Of a DNA stretch of 64,000 bases, positions 16,800 through 24,955 are shown in pieces. How positions within the stretch are numbered: the stretch's first letter is position 1; the number at the start of each line of letters is the position of its first letter. The position numbers and the translations under genes are program-made. This DNA comes from Sva-07 sp963774765 (lineage in GTDB: Bacteria > Actinomycetota > Acidimicrobiia > Acidimicrobiales > Ilumatobacteraceae), in contig CAVZGP010000031.1 in the NCBI GenBank assembly GCA_963774765.1, forward strand, positions 1 through 64,000. The letters are read 5' to 3'. Below the pieces are notes generated by a model. That model did not search any database, was not told where the DNA came from, and saw nothing but the letters and a program-made list of their open reading frames with translations.

Positions 16800-17369
16800 A
16801 TGAGACCACTTCGATATGCGATCAACACGACGCTGGACGGCTGCTGCCATCACGAGGCAGGGCTCCCGCCGGACGAGGAGTCGATGCGCTACTGGACGGA
16901 GGCGATGGGGCGAGCCGATGCCCTGCTGTTCGGCCGGGTCACCTACGAGATGATGGAGTCTGCGTGGCGGCGGCCGGTCACGGGCCGGTGGCCCGACTGG
17001 ATGGAGGAGTGGGAGATCCCGTTCGCCGAGACCATCGACCGAGCAAGGAAATACGTGGTGTCGACCACGCTGAGCGGGGTCGATTGGAATGCCGAGCTGG
17101 TGCGAGGTGACGTGGGCCGAGCGGTTCATCAGCTCAAGCAGGAGCCGGGCGAGGGCCTGTTCGTGGGCGGTGTGACGCTCCCTCTGGCGTTGGCGGATCT
17201 GGGACTGATCGACGAGTACGAATTCCTCGTGCAGCCGGTCCTTGCCGGACACGGGCCGACGTTGCTCGCCGGTCTGCACGAGCGCATCCAGCTCGAACTG
17301 GTGAATCGCCTCGAGTTCCGGTCGGGGGCGATCGTCCTGCGATACCGGTGCACGCGAGAGACGGATTGA
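16800..17369 (+). CDS. Dihydrofolate-reductase-like (RibD C-terminal family) protein
   Basis: A 189-residue protein from ATG 16800 with a purine-rich ribosome site (GGGGGAGAG) upstream. The fold signature is RYAINTTLDGCCHH at the start, LLFGRVTYEMMESAW at about 42-56 and YVVSTTLSGVDWNAELVRGD. The family binds NADPH and reduces unknown substrates. It is not the housekeeping DHFR. Confidence 0.88.
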   Translation: MRPLRYAINTTLDGCCHHEAGLPPDEESMRYWTEAMGRADALLFGRVTYEMMESAWRRPVTGRWPDWMEEWEIPFAETIDRARKYVVSTTLSGVDWNAELVRGDVGRAVHQLKQEPGEGLFVGGVTLPLALADLGLIDEYEFLVQPVLAGHGPTLLAGLHERIQLELVNRLEFRSGAIVLRYRCTRETD

Positions 17370-17524
17370 TCCTGCCCGGTGGTCGTTTGTGCCTCGGTCA
17401 GAGCAGCCCGAGCTGGCGGGCAGCGTGCACGGCGGATGTCGCCCGCGACGGGGACCTTTGCCTCTTGGCCGGCAGGGTGGTTGGTGGTCCGATGAGGTGA
17501 GCGGACGAACCAGGAGGTCTCGAC

Positions 17525-18007
17525 ATGTCGCAGCTCGAAGGGGTTCGCCCCGGCGACGAGGAGCAGCTTGTCGATGTGATCGGTCGCCTCACGCGGGCCA
17601 GTGGTTTCATGGGCGCGAAGCAGAAGCAGTACACGCTGGTGGCCACCGATCGCCGGTTGATCTTCGCCGAGCTCACCAAGGAGCGGAGCAAGCAGCTGTT
17701 GGCGGAGGCGAACGCCCAGGCCGAGTTCGAGGGGAAGGGTTTCATGGGGCGGGCATCGGCCCGGATGCACGCGACGGACGGAGTGGCCGAGTCCTACCGG
17801 TCGATGTCGCCCGAGCAGGTGCTCCGGGAGACCCCCACCAACTTTGCCATCGACCGATCAGACATCAAGAAGGTGAAGTTCAAGACCGGCTACGGCGACA
17901 CCGCAGATGACTACGTGTTGATCAAGACGGCCAAGGAGACCCACAAGCTCCTGGGCCTGCATGCTGCGCACAAGAAGCGGTTCGCGGCGGCCGGCTTCAC
18001 CCGCTGA
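17525..18007 (+). CDS. Hypothetical protein with a PH-like domain look
   Basis: A 160-residue protein from ATG 17525 with a strong site AGGAGGTCTCGAC. The pattern YTLVATDRRLIFAELT followed by KKVKFKTGYGDTADDYVLIK is the strand layout of bacterial PH-like domains. No signal peptide or membrane helix. Function unknown. Confidence 0.75.
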   Translation: MSQLEGVRPGDEEQLVDVIGRLTRASGFMGAKQKQYTLVATDRRLIFAELTKERSKQLLAEANAQAEFEGKGFMGRASARMHATDGVAESYRSMSPEQVLRETPTNFAIDRSDIKKVKFKTGYGDTADDYVLIKTAKETHKLLGLHAAHKKRFAAAGFTR

Positions 18008-18092
18008 CGCTGGCGATCCGTCACCGTCGGCGAGTTCGAAGCAGGTCAGCGCGGAGACCACCTTCACGGCCTCGGCGTTGTTGGGCACGCGT

Positions 18093-18638
18093 ATGATTCT
18101 TGGGCAGACGAGAGCGGGGGTGCCCTTGGGAGAGAAGCAAGTCTTGGGTGCGACGAAGTCGATCGCGGAGGCGATCGCCGAGTCTGACGGCACGGAATAC
18201 GTCCCGGTGACGTTCGAGAACTGCAGCCACATCGAGGGACCGTTCTTTCACGGGACCGCGACGGCTTTCGGTATCGGTGACGGAGTCGTGCCCGGCCACG
18301 ACTCCAACTTCCACGATGGCCGCACCTCCAACCACGTGTATTTCGCGGCGCTGCTCGAACCAGCAATCTGGGGAGCCGAGCTGGCAGCAGCACTCCGCGG
18401 GACCGGCGGATGCGAGCGAATCTACGTTGTCGAACCCACCGGTCCCTTCGAGGATGACCCGAACGTCACGAACAAGAAGTTCCGCGGGAACGTCACCCAG
18501 TCGTATCGGACCCGCCACCCGATGCGTGTTGTCGACGAGATCGAGACGTGGGAAGGCCACCCATCGGAGGTTCTCCAGGGGATGCTCGACAACCTTGCAC
18601 GCCTACGAGAGCAAGGGCTCGACCTCATCGACGACTGA
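18093..18638 (+). CDS. arr: Rifampin ADP-ribosyltransferase (Arr family)
   Basis: Arr enzymes move ADP-ribose from NAD+ to a hydroxyl of rifamycins and inactivate them. The diagnostic sequence is present: GPFFHGTATAFGIGDGVVPG, NHVYFAALLEPAIWGAELA, YVVEPTGPFEDDPNVTNKKF and a C-terminal EGHPSEVLQGMLDNLARLRE. The catalytic His, Tyr and Asp of the family are all kept. The start is uncertain: ATG 18093 gives 181 residues and GTG 18120 is an alternative, whereas most Arr proteins have about 140-150. No resistance operon surrounds it, so an ancestral environmental role is possible. Confidence 0.88.
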   Translation: MILGQTRAGVPLGEKQVLGATKSIAEAIAESDGTEYVPVTFENCSHIEGPFFHGTATAFGIGDGVVPGHDSNFHDGRTSNHVYFAALLEPAIWGAELAAALRGTGGCERIYVVEPTGPFEDDPNVTNKKFRGNVTQSYRTRHPMRVVDEIETWEGHPSEVLQGMLDNLARLREQGLDLIDD

Positions 18639-18718
18639 TCGAGATGACCGCCGTGCCAAACCTCAGTCCGGAGGTCGACCCGACGTCCATGCCCACCCGA
18701 TACCGGCTCGACGGAGAG

Positions 18719-18748
18719 GTAGCATCAGCATTGCTACTCGGGTAGCAT
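18719..18748. promoter_or_regulatory. Palindromic operator upstream of the RHH/MazF operon
   Basis: GTAGCA at 18719-18724 and TGCTAC at 18732-18737 form a perfect inverted repeat with a 7-base spacer. A third half site GTAGCAT follows at 18742-18748. It ends seven bases before the GTG start of the ribbon-helix-helix gene. RHH antitoxins commonly bind such repeats to repress their own operon. Confidence 0.6.
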
Positions 18749-18754
18749 CACGGT

Positions 18755-18967
18755 GTGAAAGTCAGTGTGAGCGTTCCCGACGAAGACATTGAATTCCTCG
18801 ACAACTACGTCAAGACCCACCAGTTCGCATCCCGCTCCGCCGCGATGCAACGCGCGATCCGCCTGCTCCGGGCATCGGAACTGACCGAGTCCTACGCGGC
18901 CGCATTCGCGGAGTGGTCCGACGATCCGGGCAGCGACGCCTGGGATACCGCAACCGCCGACGCCTGA
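18755..18967 (+). CDS. Ribbon-helix-helix antitoxin (MazE-type partner)
   Basis: A 70-residue protein with a GTG start. KVSVSVPDEDIEFLDNYVKT and SRSAAMQRAIRLLRASEL make the ribbon-helix-helix DNA-binding fold (about 1-45), and the acidic tail (AFAEWSDDPGSDAWD) is the part expected to cover the toxin. Its TGA overlaps the ATG of the MazF gene (TGATG), so translation is coupled. A palindromic operator lies directly upstream. Confidence 0.88.
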   Translation: MKVSVSVPDEDIEFLDNYVKTHQFASRSAAMQRAIRLLRASELTESYAAAFAEWSDDPGSDAWDTATADA

Positions 18968-19314
18968 TGCGCCGCAGCGAGATCCGCCTCGTCAACCTCG
19001 ATCCCGTCGTTGGGAGCGAAGCCGCCCGGACGCGCCCAGGCGTCATCGTCAGCAACGACGGAGCCAACACGACTGCGCAACGACTCGGGCAGGGCGTGGT
19101 GACCGTCGTCCCCGTCACATCCAACGTCACCCACGTCCATCCCTTCCAGACGCTTCTTCCAGCCGACGAGACCGGCCTCGAGGTCGACTCGAAGGCGCAA
19201 GCCGAACAGGTCCGCTCGGTGGCCATCGAACGTGTCGGGGCATTGATCGGCTCCGTTCCGTACCATCTCATGGACCGACTCGACGACGCGCTCCGTCTCC
19301 ACCTCCACCTCTGA
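18967..19314 (+). CDS. MazF/PemK-family endoribonuclease toxin
   Basis: A 115-residue toxin starting MRRSEIRLVNLDPVVGSEAA, which is the MazF N-terminus. TRPGVIVSNDGAN (about 22-34) and VTVVPVTSNVT carry the conserved Arg and Thr/Ser of the RNA cleavage site, and AEQVRSVAIERV closes the fold. Overlap with the RHH gene shows a normal toxin-antitoxin operon. Both genes are full length, unlike the other toxin loci in this region. Confidence 0.9.
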   Translation: MRRSEIRLVNLDPVVGSEAARTRPGVIVSNDGANTTAQRLGQGVVTVVPVTSNVTHVHPFQTLLPADETGLEVDSKAQAEQVRSVAIERVGALIGSVPYHLMDRLDDALRLHLHL

Positions 19315-19617
19315 CGGTCGCCCGGCAATCGCAACTCGCGAGGTGCGGTCCGCCACTCGGTGTGCGGGAGAAGTGCGGCGTCAACGAACGCCCGTCGGCC
19401 CAGAGCGCAGAGCAAATCGCGATCGTCGAAGCCGAGCAGGTCTGCCGGAGTGTGCGCGTAGCGGACGAAGACCTACCCGCTCATGGCGTCGTTGATCACC
19501 CGGCGGTCGGCGACACGGCGGCGGACACGCGAGTGCGGCGGGTCTGTCGATCGCCGGCGGGTTCTCCCACTGCAACTCGGTGGGCCACCGCTCGGATCGG
19601 GACCTATGGTGCCGTCG
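19315..19617. other. Intergenic stretch, no supported gene
   Basis: Spacer of 300 bases between the MazF gene and the next methyltransferase. Readings on either strand look like shadows. No hairpin or repeat was noticed. Confidence 0.5.
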
Positions 19618-20346
19618 ATGCCGGACCGGATCTTCGCCGACCCACGACTTGCAGCGATCTATGACGAAATCGACGGTGACCGTTGCGACCTCGACCACTA
19701 CGAAGCCATCCTCGACGAGCTCGGCGCGCAAAGCGTGCTCGACATCGGCTGTGGCACCGGAGTGCTGGGCTGCCGACTCTCGACGCACGGAATGACGGTC
19801 ATCGGTGTGGACCCCGCACAGGCGTCGCTCGACGTCGCACGCCGGAAGCCGGGCGCTGACCGCGTCAACTGGCTGCTCGGGGACGCGAGCGTGCTGCCGC
19901 CGCTGGTCGTGGATGCCGTCACGATGACGGGCAACGTCGCGCAGGTATTCGTGTGCGACGAGGACTGGCGGGCGGTGTTGAACGCAGCGCATGCAGCGCT
20001 TCGAGATGGTGGCCACCTGGTGTTCGAGACGAGAGATCCCTCGTACAGGGGTTGGGAGGAGTGGACCTGCGAGCGGTCGATCTCTGTGACTGACACCGTC
20101 GCGGGCCTTGTCGAGCACTGGGTCGAGGTGGACGAGGTCGATTTGCCGCTCGTGTCGTTTCGTCACAGCTTCCGATTCATTGATGCCGGCGATCTCGTGA
20201 CGTCGGACTCAACGTTGAGATTCCGGGATCGAGACGAGATCGGTGAGACGCTCGATGCCAGCGGTTTCGCGATCGAGGAGATCCGCGACGCTCCCGACCG
20301 GCCGGGTTGCGAGTTCGTCGTCATCGCTCGCTCGACGCCGACCTGA
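19618..20346 (+). CDS. SAM-dependent methyltransferase
   Basis: A 242-residue protein. ATG 19618 (MPDRIFADPRLAAIYDEIDG) is the likely start; ATG 19606 is four codons earlier. Motif I VLDIGCGTGVLGCRLSTHG and acidic VIGVDPAQASLDVAR bind SAM. GNVAQVFVCDEDWRAVL and the DGGHLVFETRDP strand are typical of class I small-molecule methyltransferases. Substrate unknown. Confidence 0.88.
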   Translation: MPDRIFADPRLAAIYDEIDGDRCDLDHYEAILDELGAQSVLDIGCGTGVLGCRLSTHGMTVIGVDPAQASLDVARRKPGADRVNWLLGDASVLPPLVVDAVTMTGNVAQVFVCDEDWRAVLNAAHAALRDGGHLVFETRDPSYRGWEEWTCERSISVTDTVAGLVEHWVEVDEVDLPLVSFRHSFRFIDAGDLVTSDSTLRFRDRDEIGETLDASGFAIEEIRDAPDRPGCEFVVIARSTPT

Positions 20347-20509
20347 TCCCACCGGAATCGGCGGTCGGGGACACTTCCAGGTCAGGTGATCTGTGCACCT
20401 GGGTCGCTTGCGGTCCGCGCCCCGAGCGAATCAGGGCACTCTGCGCTCCCCTTGGCGGATGGCCGTGTGCGCCTGATTGCCGGATCGACGCGTGTCGTTC
20501 GGCTCGGAC

Positions 20510-20908
20510 TCACTGTTCAGTCGGACCGAGCAAATCCCACCGGTTGCCTTCGCTGTCGAGGAAGACGACGAAGCGGCCGTACGGCTCGTCACGCGGTTCA
20601 GTGGCGAACACGACGCCATGTTGGAGCATGCGCTGTCTCGACTTCTCGAAATCATCGACTCGCAGAAAGAGTCCGACGCGACCGGCGAACTGTTCTCCAA
20701 CTGCTTGCTCCTGGCGTTCGCCGTCGGCTTGCGCAAGCAGCAGTCCGGTCAGGGTTTCAGGTGGCCGCACGACGACCCATCGCTTCGGCCGGCCGTCGTT
20801 TGTTGTCGCCGGAGAATCCTCGACGACTTCAAACCCGAGAGCATCGACGAAGAACCGGAGAGCGACGTCGTAGTCCTTGACGATCAGAGCGCTGTTTTCG
20901 ATGTGCAT
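20510..20908 (-). CDS. VOC family protein
   Basis: A 132-residue protein from ATG 20908: NSALIVKDYDVALRFFVDAL, then VGLFLRVDDFEKSRQRMLQH and FVVFLDSEGNRWDLLGP. These are the two beta-alpha-beta-beta-beta modules of a glyoxalase-like metalloprotein. The first and last strands keep candidate His/Glu ligands only partly, so the activity is open. It is the second full-length VOC gene in the mosaic. Confidence 0.85.
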   Translation of the reverse strand: MHIENSALIVKDYDVALRFFVDALGFEVVEDSPATTNDGRPKRWVVVRPPETLTGLLLAQADGERQEQAVGEQFAGRVGLFLRVDDFEKSRQRMLQHGVVFATEPRDEPYGRFVVFLDSEGNRWDLLGPTEQ

Positions 20909-21105
20909 GCGGTGACCGTAGGCCGACCATCGACGCTCCGAGGACAGCACACATCTCGACATCGACCGGTCGCTGGGTTGCCCCGAGGAGGCGACCTCTC
21001 GGGCTGTCAATCGACCCGGGTCCGCACGGCAACTTGCCGTCGGAGGAGACGCAAGCCAACTTGTAATGGTGGATGGGCCACTCATTGCTCCCAGCGCACG
21101 CAGAG

Positions 21106-21210
21106 ACGGCATCGGCAGCCGCTTGCCTCCTCGAGATCGGCGTCGTCGACGCCAGCGAGGGCCCGATCATCATTCACGTCATGCCCGCTCGATCCAGGTA
21201 CCTGAGGTGA
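21106..21210 (+). pseudogene. Toxin C-terminal fragment (second copy of the toxin-antitoxin family)
   Basis: The reading LLEIGVVDASEGPIIIHVMP then ARSRYLR and TGA matches the C-terminal half of the toxin at 22452-22625 (LLEISVADAEGIEFIVHAMT). The N-terminal half is scrambled. The TGA at 21208-21210 sits five bases before the antitoxin ATG, which shows the native layout of this family: a separate toxin stop, then the antitoxin. Confidence 0.65.
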
Positions 21211-21215
21211 CGGCC

Positions 21216-21400
21216 ATGCCTCGAACCGCACAAGAGATTCTCGATCAGGCCGACGAACTCGCGGCCCGGTTCGAGACACACGAGCCCGCTCACGGTGTGC
21301 ACGACGCAAACGAACTTCGACTGGTTCGCGACGCGTTCCTCGCCCGCGCCGATGCCGAGCGAACTGGTCGACCTGCTGGGCCGAGTCATCGAGGACTGCA
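21216..21400 (+). pseudogene. Antitoxin, degenerate second copy
   Basis: It starts MPRTAQEILDQADELAARFE, closely matching MPRSIQEILDQADELAQRFE at 22451, and keeps the alternate charged middle (FLARADAERT). After about residue 50 the C-terminal DNA-binding-like helix (ASGTSWRRIGSLLGASAQ in the other copy) is missing; the frame runs on through unrelated sequence into the GNAT gene. It is therefore a broken antitoxin. The exact 3' limit cannot be set. Confidence 0.6.
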
Positions 21401-21611
21401 GCCCGCTGCGAATCCCGACCACCGTGTGCGGCCATCCTCATACGGGTCGGGCGCTCGCGTGCGGGAGTTCGTCACCGGGCGATCCGAACAGCCGATGACG
21501 GAAGTGGGGTGGAAGTTGGCCTCATCGAGTTCACCGCTCTGCGCCCAGCATCGACGAGGAGCGTTGGGTGCTCCGTCGTGGGCATCTCCGCTGCGTGCCT
21601 ACTATCGACGG

Positions 21612-22124
21612 ATGGTGGAGTTGCGGTCGATGACGATCGACGATGTGGCCCTTATCGTTCAGTGGGACGACGACCCCGATGTGGCGCTCGCCATTGGTGG
21701 CCGTGGCGCCGATTGGTACGACTGGCCGGCCGAACTCATCCGAGAGGTTCCGTGGCGTGAGTTGCTCATCATCGAGGAGGACGGCAGGCCGATTGGATTC
21801 TTGCAATTGACCGACGCCAGCGAAGAGGAGTCACACTATTGGGGCGACATTGAACCGGGGGCATGGGCGCTCGACATCTGGATCGGATCGCCCGACGACC
21901 GAGGTCGCGGACTCGGAGCGGAGGTGATGAAGCTGGCGTTGGGCAGCGTCTTCGACCAGCACGGCGCTGAGATGTTGGTGATCGATCCCGCCGTTGACAA
22001 CCGTCGGGCGATTGCGTTCTACGAGAAACTCGGCTTCGAGCGCGTCGGGGTCCGCGAGTTCGGCGACCATGAATGCTTGGTGATGCGCCTGTTGCGAAGT
22101 TCGACCAAACGGCCTGCCATCTGA
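21612..22124 (+). CDS. GNAT acetyltransferase, AAC(6')-like
   Basis: A 170-residue GNAT protein from ATG 21612 (MVELRSMTIDDVALIVQWDD). DDRGRGLGAEVMKLAL is the acetyl-CoA loop and IDPAVDNRRAIAFYEKLGFE the conserved C-terminal strand and helix. The layout, with WALDIWIGSPDDRG before the loop, is that of the aminoglycoside 6'-acetyltransferase Ib-like group. Whether it inactivates drugs cannot be read. The frame is fused upstream to the broken antitoxin only because no stop intervenes. Confidence 0.85.
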   Translation: MVELRSMTIDDVALIVQWDDDPDVALAIGGRGADWYDWPAELIREVPWRELLIIEEDGRPIGFLQLTDASEEESHYWGDIEPGAWALDIWIGSPDDRGRGLGAEVMKLALGSVFDQHGAEMLVIDPAVDNRRAIAFYEKLGFERVGVREFGDHECLVMRLLRSSTKRPAI

Positions 22125-22178
22125 GAGCGCTCGATTCGCTCGCGACGAACCGGCGATCGGGGATGGACGCTCCGTTGG

Positions 22179-22451
22179 TCAGACCGCTTCGACGAGCGCG
22201 CCGTATCGCTGCTGGGCTGCTTGGGCCGACGCGCCGAGCAGGCTCCCGATCCTTCGCCACGAGGTGCCCGATGCTCGTGCGGCGATGTCGGCGTCTGCGA
22301 CTTGTCGTTCGCCGCGGGCCCGGGCGAGGGCGGCGCGTTCGAGCATGTACTCCTCCACGGGCCGTTCGTCTGCTGCGTCGGGTTCACAGCTCTCGAATCG
22401 TTGTGCCAGTTCGTCGGCTTGGTCGAGGATTTCTTGGATCGAGCGGGGCAT
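22179..22451 (-). CDS. Antitoxin of an AT-type small toxin pair (helix-turn-helix-like C-terminus)
   Basis: Ninety residues from ATG 22451: MPRSIQEILDQADELAQRFE, an acidic linker, a charged coiled helix (YMLERAALARARGERQVADA) and a C-terminal segment GTSWRRIGSLLGASAQAAQQ that looks like a helix-turn-helix. In the sequence as given the upstream toxin runs into it without a stop, because one extra base near 22475 removes the toxin TGA that the family normally has five bases before this ATG. The antitoxin could still be made from its own start. Confidence 0.7.
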   Translation of the reverse strand: MPRSIQEILDQADELAQRFESCEPDAADERPVEEYMLERAALARARGERQVADADIAARASGTSWRRIGSLLGASAQAAQQRYGALVEAV

Positions 22452-22625
22452 GGAAATCACCTCAGGAACTTGTTGGCGTGCGGTCATGGCGTGGACGATG
22501 AACTCGATCCCCTCGGCGTCGGCGACACTGATCTCGAGCAGTCGACCATCGGTTGCAGCTCCGATGAGCATCGTCAGGCCGTCGAGGTCGAAAGCGCGGA
22601 TCGGATTGCGGTAGGCGTGGAGCAT
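22452..22625 (-). pseudogene. Small toxin-like protein, read through into its antitoxin
   Basis: From ATG 22625 the product reads MLHAYRNPIRAFDLDGLTML, IGAATDGRLLEISVADAEGI, EFIVHAMTAR. This is a compact alpha/beta protein found in actinobacteria directly upstream of the antitoxin type at 22451. Removing one C at about 22475 restores RNKFLR then TGA, the same ending as RSRYLR in the copy at 21210. With the extra base the two proteins become one 148-residue frame. I call the role toxin from the gene pairing only; the molecular activity is not established. Confidence 0.65.
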
Positions 22626-22734
22626 GTCATCCCCGCGTCAACACGGTTGAGCGGTCAAGCGACGATCGTGCTTCATTGCCAAGACACGAGCGCTCAGCCG
22701 GCGTTTGGGGACGGTGGCCGCACGCGCTGAACCA

Positions 22735-23220
22735 CTACAGAGCGCGCTGCACGGGCTGGCCTTCTTCGAGGTATGAGTGACCGTCGAGTGCTGATCGAAG
22801 TCGATCGACGACAAGTGGGATCAGGTAGTCGTCGAGATCGTCGATCTGAACCAGCCGCCATTCGCTGATCTCGGCGGGTGCGAGTTTGATGCTGTCGAGC
22901 TGATCTCGCGAGAGGCGTCCACCGTGGAACAGGAACCGCAGAGCGTCGCCGCGCCCACCCGAAACGGGTGGGCGGTAGTCGACACACATGAGTGCTCCGA
23001 GTTGGACATCGAGCCCGATCTCCTCGCGCACCTCACGCGTCGCAGCGGCCGACGGTGACTCCCCGGGTTCAACGACGCCGCCAGGCAGGTTCCAGGCGTC
23101 GTCGTAAGTCGGCTTGACGAGCAGGATGCGATCGAGCTGGTCGGTGAACAAGGCAGCTGCGGCGACTTGAGCTGTCGATTGATACCACGGCGCGAGCTTG
23201 CTGATGGCTCTATCGGACAT
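22735..23220 (-). CDS. Nudix hydrolase
   Basis: A 161-residue protein. The Nudix box is complete: GGVVEPGESPSAAATREVRE then EIG (about residues 46-68), which binds Mg2+ and cleaves nucleoside diphosphate-X compounds. The N-terminus (WYQSTAQVAAAALFTDQLDR) and the QIDDLDDYLIPLVVDRL tail are typical of MutT-like or ADP-ribose-type enzymes, but the substrate is unknown. It stands alone. Confidence 0.92.
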   Translation of the reverse strand: MSDRAISKLAPWYQSTAQVAAAALFTDQLDRILLVKPTYDDAWNLPGGVVEPGESPSAAATREVREEIGLDVQLGALMCVDYRPPVSGGRGDALRFLFHGGRLSRDQLDSIKLAPAEISEWRLVQIDDLDDYLIPLVVDRLRSALDGHSYLEEGQPVQRAL

Positions 23221-23351
23221 TCACCACTCTCGCGTATCCGCCGCGACGACCGATCGGCGCCACGCTCCCCGCGATCGGGGACACTCGGACACCGTCGAGC
23301 ACCCGACGTTGGGCCTACGTCGTCGGCGCTTCCAGGCGTTTACGTTGAACG

Positions 23352-23969
23352 TCACGTTGCAGCGACGAAGACAGAAGTCGTCGCAGCCTCGATCGCGTAC
23401 TTGACAGCCGCTGCTGCGGGCACCTGGTCGGCCGCTTCGGCGATCCGACGCTTGACCACCTTTCGGTCGGCCCGATCGGGCGCGACGACCTCGAGCAGCT
23501 GGCTCGGGCCGGCCAGCGCGAGCAAAGCCGCAGTTCGATCGTCGAGCGGACCGTCGCCGATCGCGGCAGCCCGGACTCTGTCGAGCACATCCTGGCGAAC
23601 TTCGGGTCGAAGGACAGGATGGCAGGTCGGTCGCAACGTCTTCTTCTCACGGCCGAGTACTCCTTCCGCGATCATCACGTCGACGACTTCACTCCACCCG
23701 GAGTGCTTGACGCTCCCAATCCGGCTCTTCAACTTCTTGCCCTCGAACCGGCCGACGTTGTCGAGGGTCTGGGCGAGCAACGGATGATTCGGGAGGGTCC
23801 CCGTCTGCCGGATCCGTCCATCGTCGAGCGCAAGGTGACCCTGTTGCATCAGTTCGATGATCAAGGCGCCAGTCACCCCGATCTGCACAGCCGCCTGGTT
23901 GGCGTGACCGCGCGCCGGCGAGCCGTCGGGATCGAGAGCCAGGAGGACGAAGTGTTCCGCAACCAGCAC
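23352..23969 (-). CDS. GPP34 (GOLPH3/Vps74-like) domain protein
   Basis: A 205-residue protein with a GTG start (VLVAEHFVLLALDPDGSPAR). The GPP34 pattern is clear: VGVTGALIIELMQQGHLALDD style N-terminal helices, LLAQTLDNVGRFEGKKLKSR and a C-terminal LLALAGPSQLLEVVAPDRAD segment. In eukaryotes the fold binds phosphatidylinositol-4-phosphate and Golgi glycosyltransferases. Actinobacteria carry many paralogues whose role is unknown. Confidence 0.88.
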   Translation of the reverse strand: MLVAEHFVLLALDPDGSPARGHANQAAVQIGVTGALIIELMQQGHLALDDGRIRQTGTLPNHPLLAQTLDNVGRFEGKKLKSRIGSVKHSGWSEVVDVMIAEGVLGREKKTLRPTCHPVLRPEVRQDVLDRVRAAAIGDGPLDDRTAALLALAGPSQLLEVVAPDRADRKVVKRRIAEAADQVPAAAAVKYAIEAATTSVFVAAT

Positions 23970-24156
23970 CTCCCGAGAGTACTCGGCCGCAGAACGTGCG
24001 GGGGCCTGGTCGGACGGCCGGGCAGATCGGTAGACGCACGTGTCGGTGGCGGGCGAACCGGCGATGGGGCACAGTGCTCAGGCAACCGGTGGCCGAACGG
24101 GCGCTCATCGAGTACCACGATGGCCCGCATGGCTTGGCGCGTTCTGGGTGGCTGCA

Positions 24157-24270
24157 CTACATGTGGAGGTCATGGAGGAGCGAAGCGATCTCGTGCGCGT
24201 GCTCCGAGATCCGGACGGCAACGAACTCTGTTTCGGCGGTTACCCGACCGCGACACCGCTCAGTTGTGAC
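24157..24270 (+). pseudogene. VOC-protein C-terminal fragment
   Basis: The reading LHVEVMEERSDLVRVLRDPD then GNELCFGGY is the last module of a VOC protein (DPDGNELCF is the usual closing strand). The rest of the protein is missing or in another frame (EYHDGPHGL just upstream). It is a relic. Confidence 0.5.
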
Positions 24271-24501
24271 CAGCAGGCGCACTCCCGGCGTTCAGGGATC
24301 CGTCGGACCGAGAAGTGGCACGACGATCTACTCGTGCGCTTCGAGGGATGCGTGGTGATGGACGCCGTGATGGAGATTCGAAGGGCACTTCTTTGCCCCG
24401 TGAGCATTCACCGGGTGATGGCGGTGCGCGGAAACCGGCGCCGCACGCAATGGAGTACGGTCTCGCTCAGCCTGGTGATGGCGCCAGAGAGGGGGTACGC
24501 G

Positions 24502-24864
24502 ATGGAGTACGAGTTCACGACTGGGGCACCGATCACCGAGCAGGAAGCTCTCGATCAGGTCACCGCTCTGGGGTTGCACGGGTTGGCATTCGATGACGTA
24601 CATGGGGAGAACGAGACCCTGCACTGGCACGAGTTCGCCGCCGTCACGTGGTTGATCTCGGGCACGGGGGCATTCGCCGACGAGCACGGCCATGTCACTC
24701 AGACTGGGCCGGGCTGCCGGCTGCAGGCGCCCGCAGGGTGGCTGCATCGCACGCTTGCGGGTACACGGGTCCGGCTGGTGATTGGCACGGACCTTCCCGG
24801 TGAGGTCTGGACCGCGCCGATCAACAAGGATCCGGCCGACCGACCGCTATCACTCTCGACCTGA
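24502..24864 (+). CDS. Small cupin-like protein
   Basis: A 120-residue protein from ATG 24502, preceded by AGAGAGGGGG. LHWHEFAAVTWLISGTGAFA gives the HxH and strand pattern of a cupin barrel, CRLQAPAGWLHRTLAGTRVR the second motif with its His. Such proteins bind a metal or small ligand. Function unknown. It lies 91 bases ahead of the DUF1905 gene and could be co-transcribed with it. Confidence 0.75.
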   Translation: MEYEFTTGAPITEQEALDQVTALGLHGLAFDDVHGENETLHWHEFAAVTWLISGTGAFADEHGHVTQTGPGCRLQAPAGWLHRTLAGTRVRLVIGTDLPGEVWTAPINKDPADRPLSLST

Positions 24865-24955
24865 GACGGGCGTCGTCGCGCCGTTTCGGCACCGAAGTGA
24901 ACGTGGCGGCCTGACCACCGCCGCGCAGGACTGCATCAACAAGGAAGCCGCCGCC

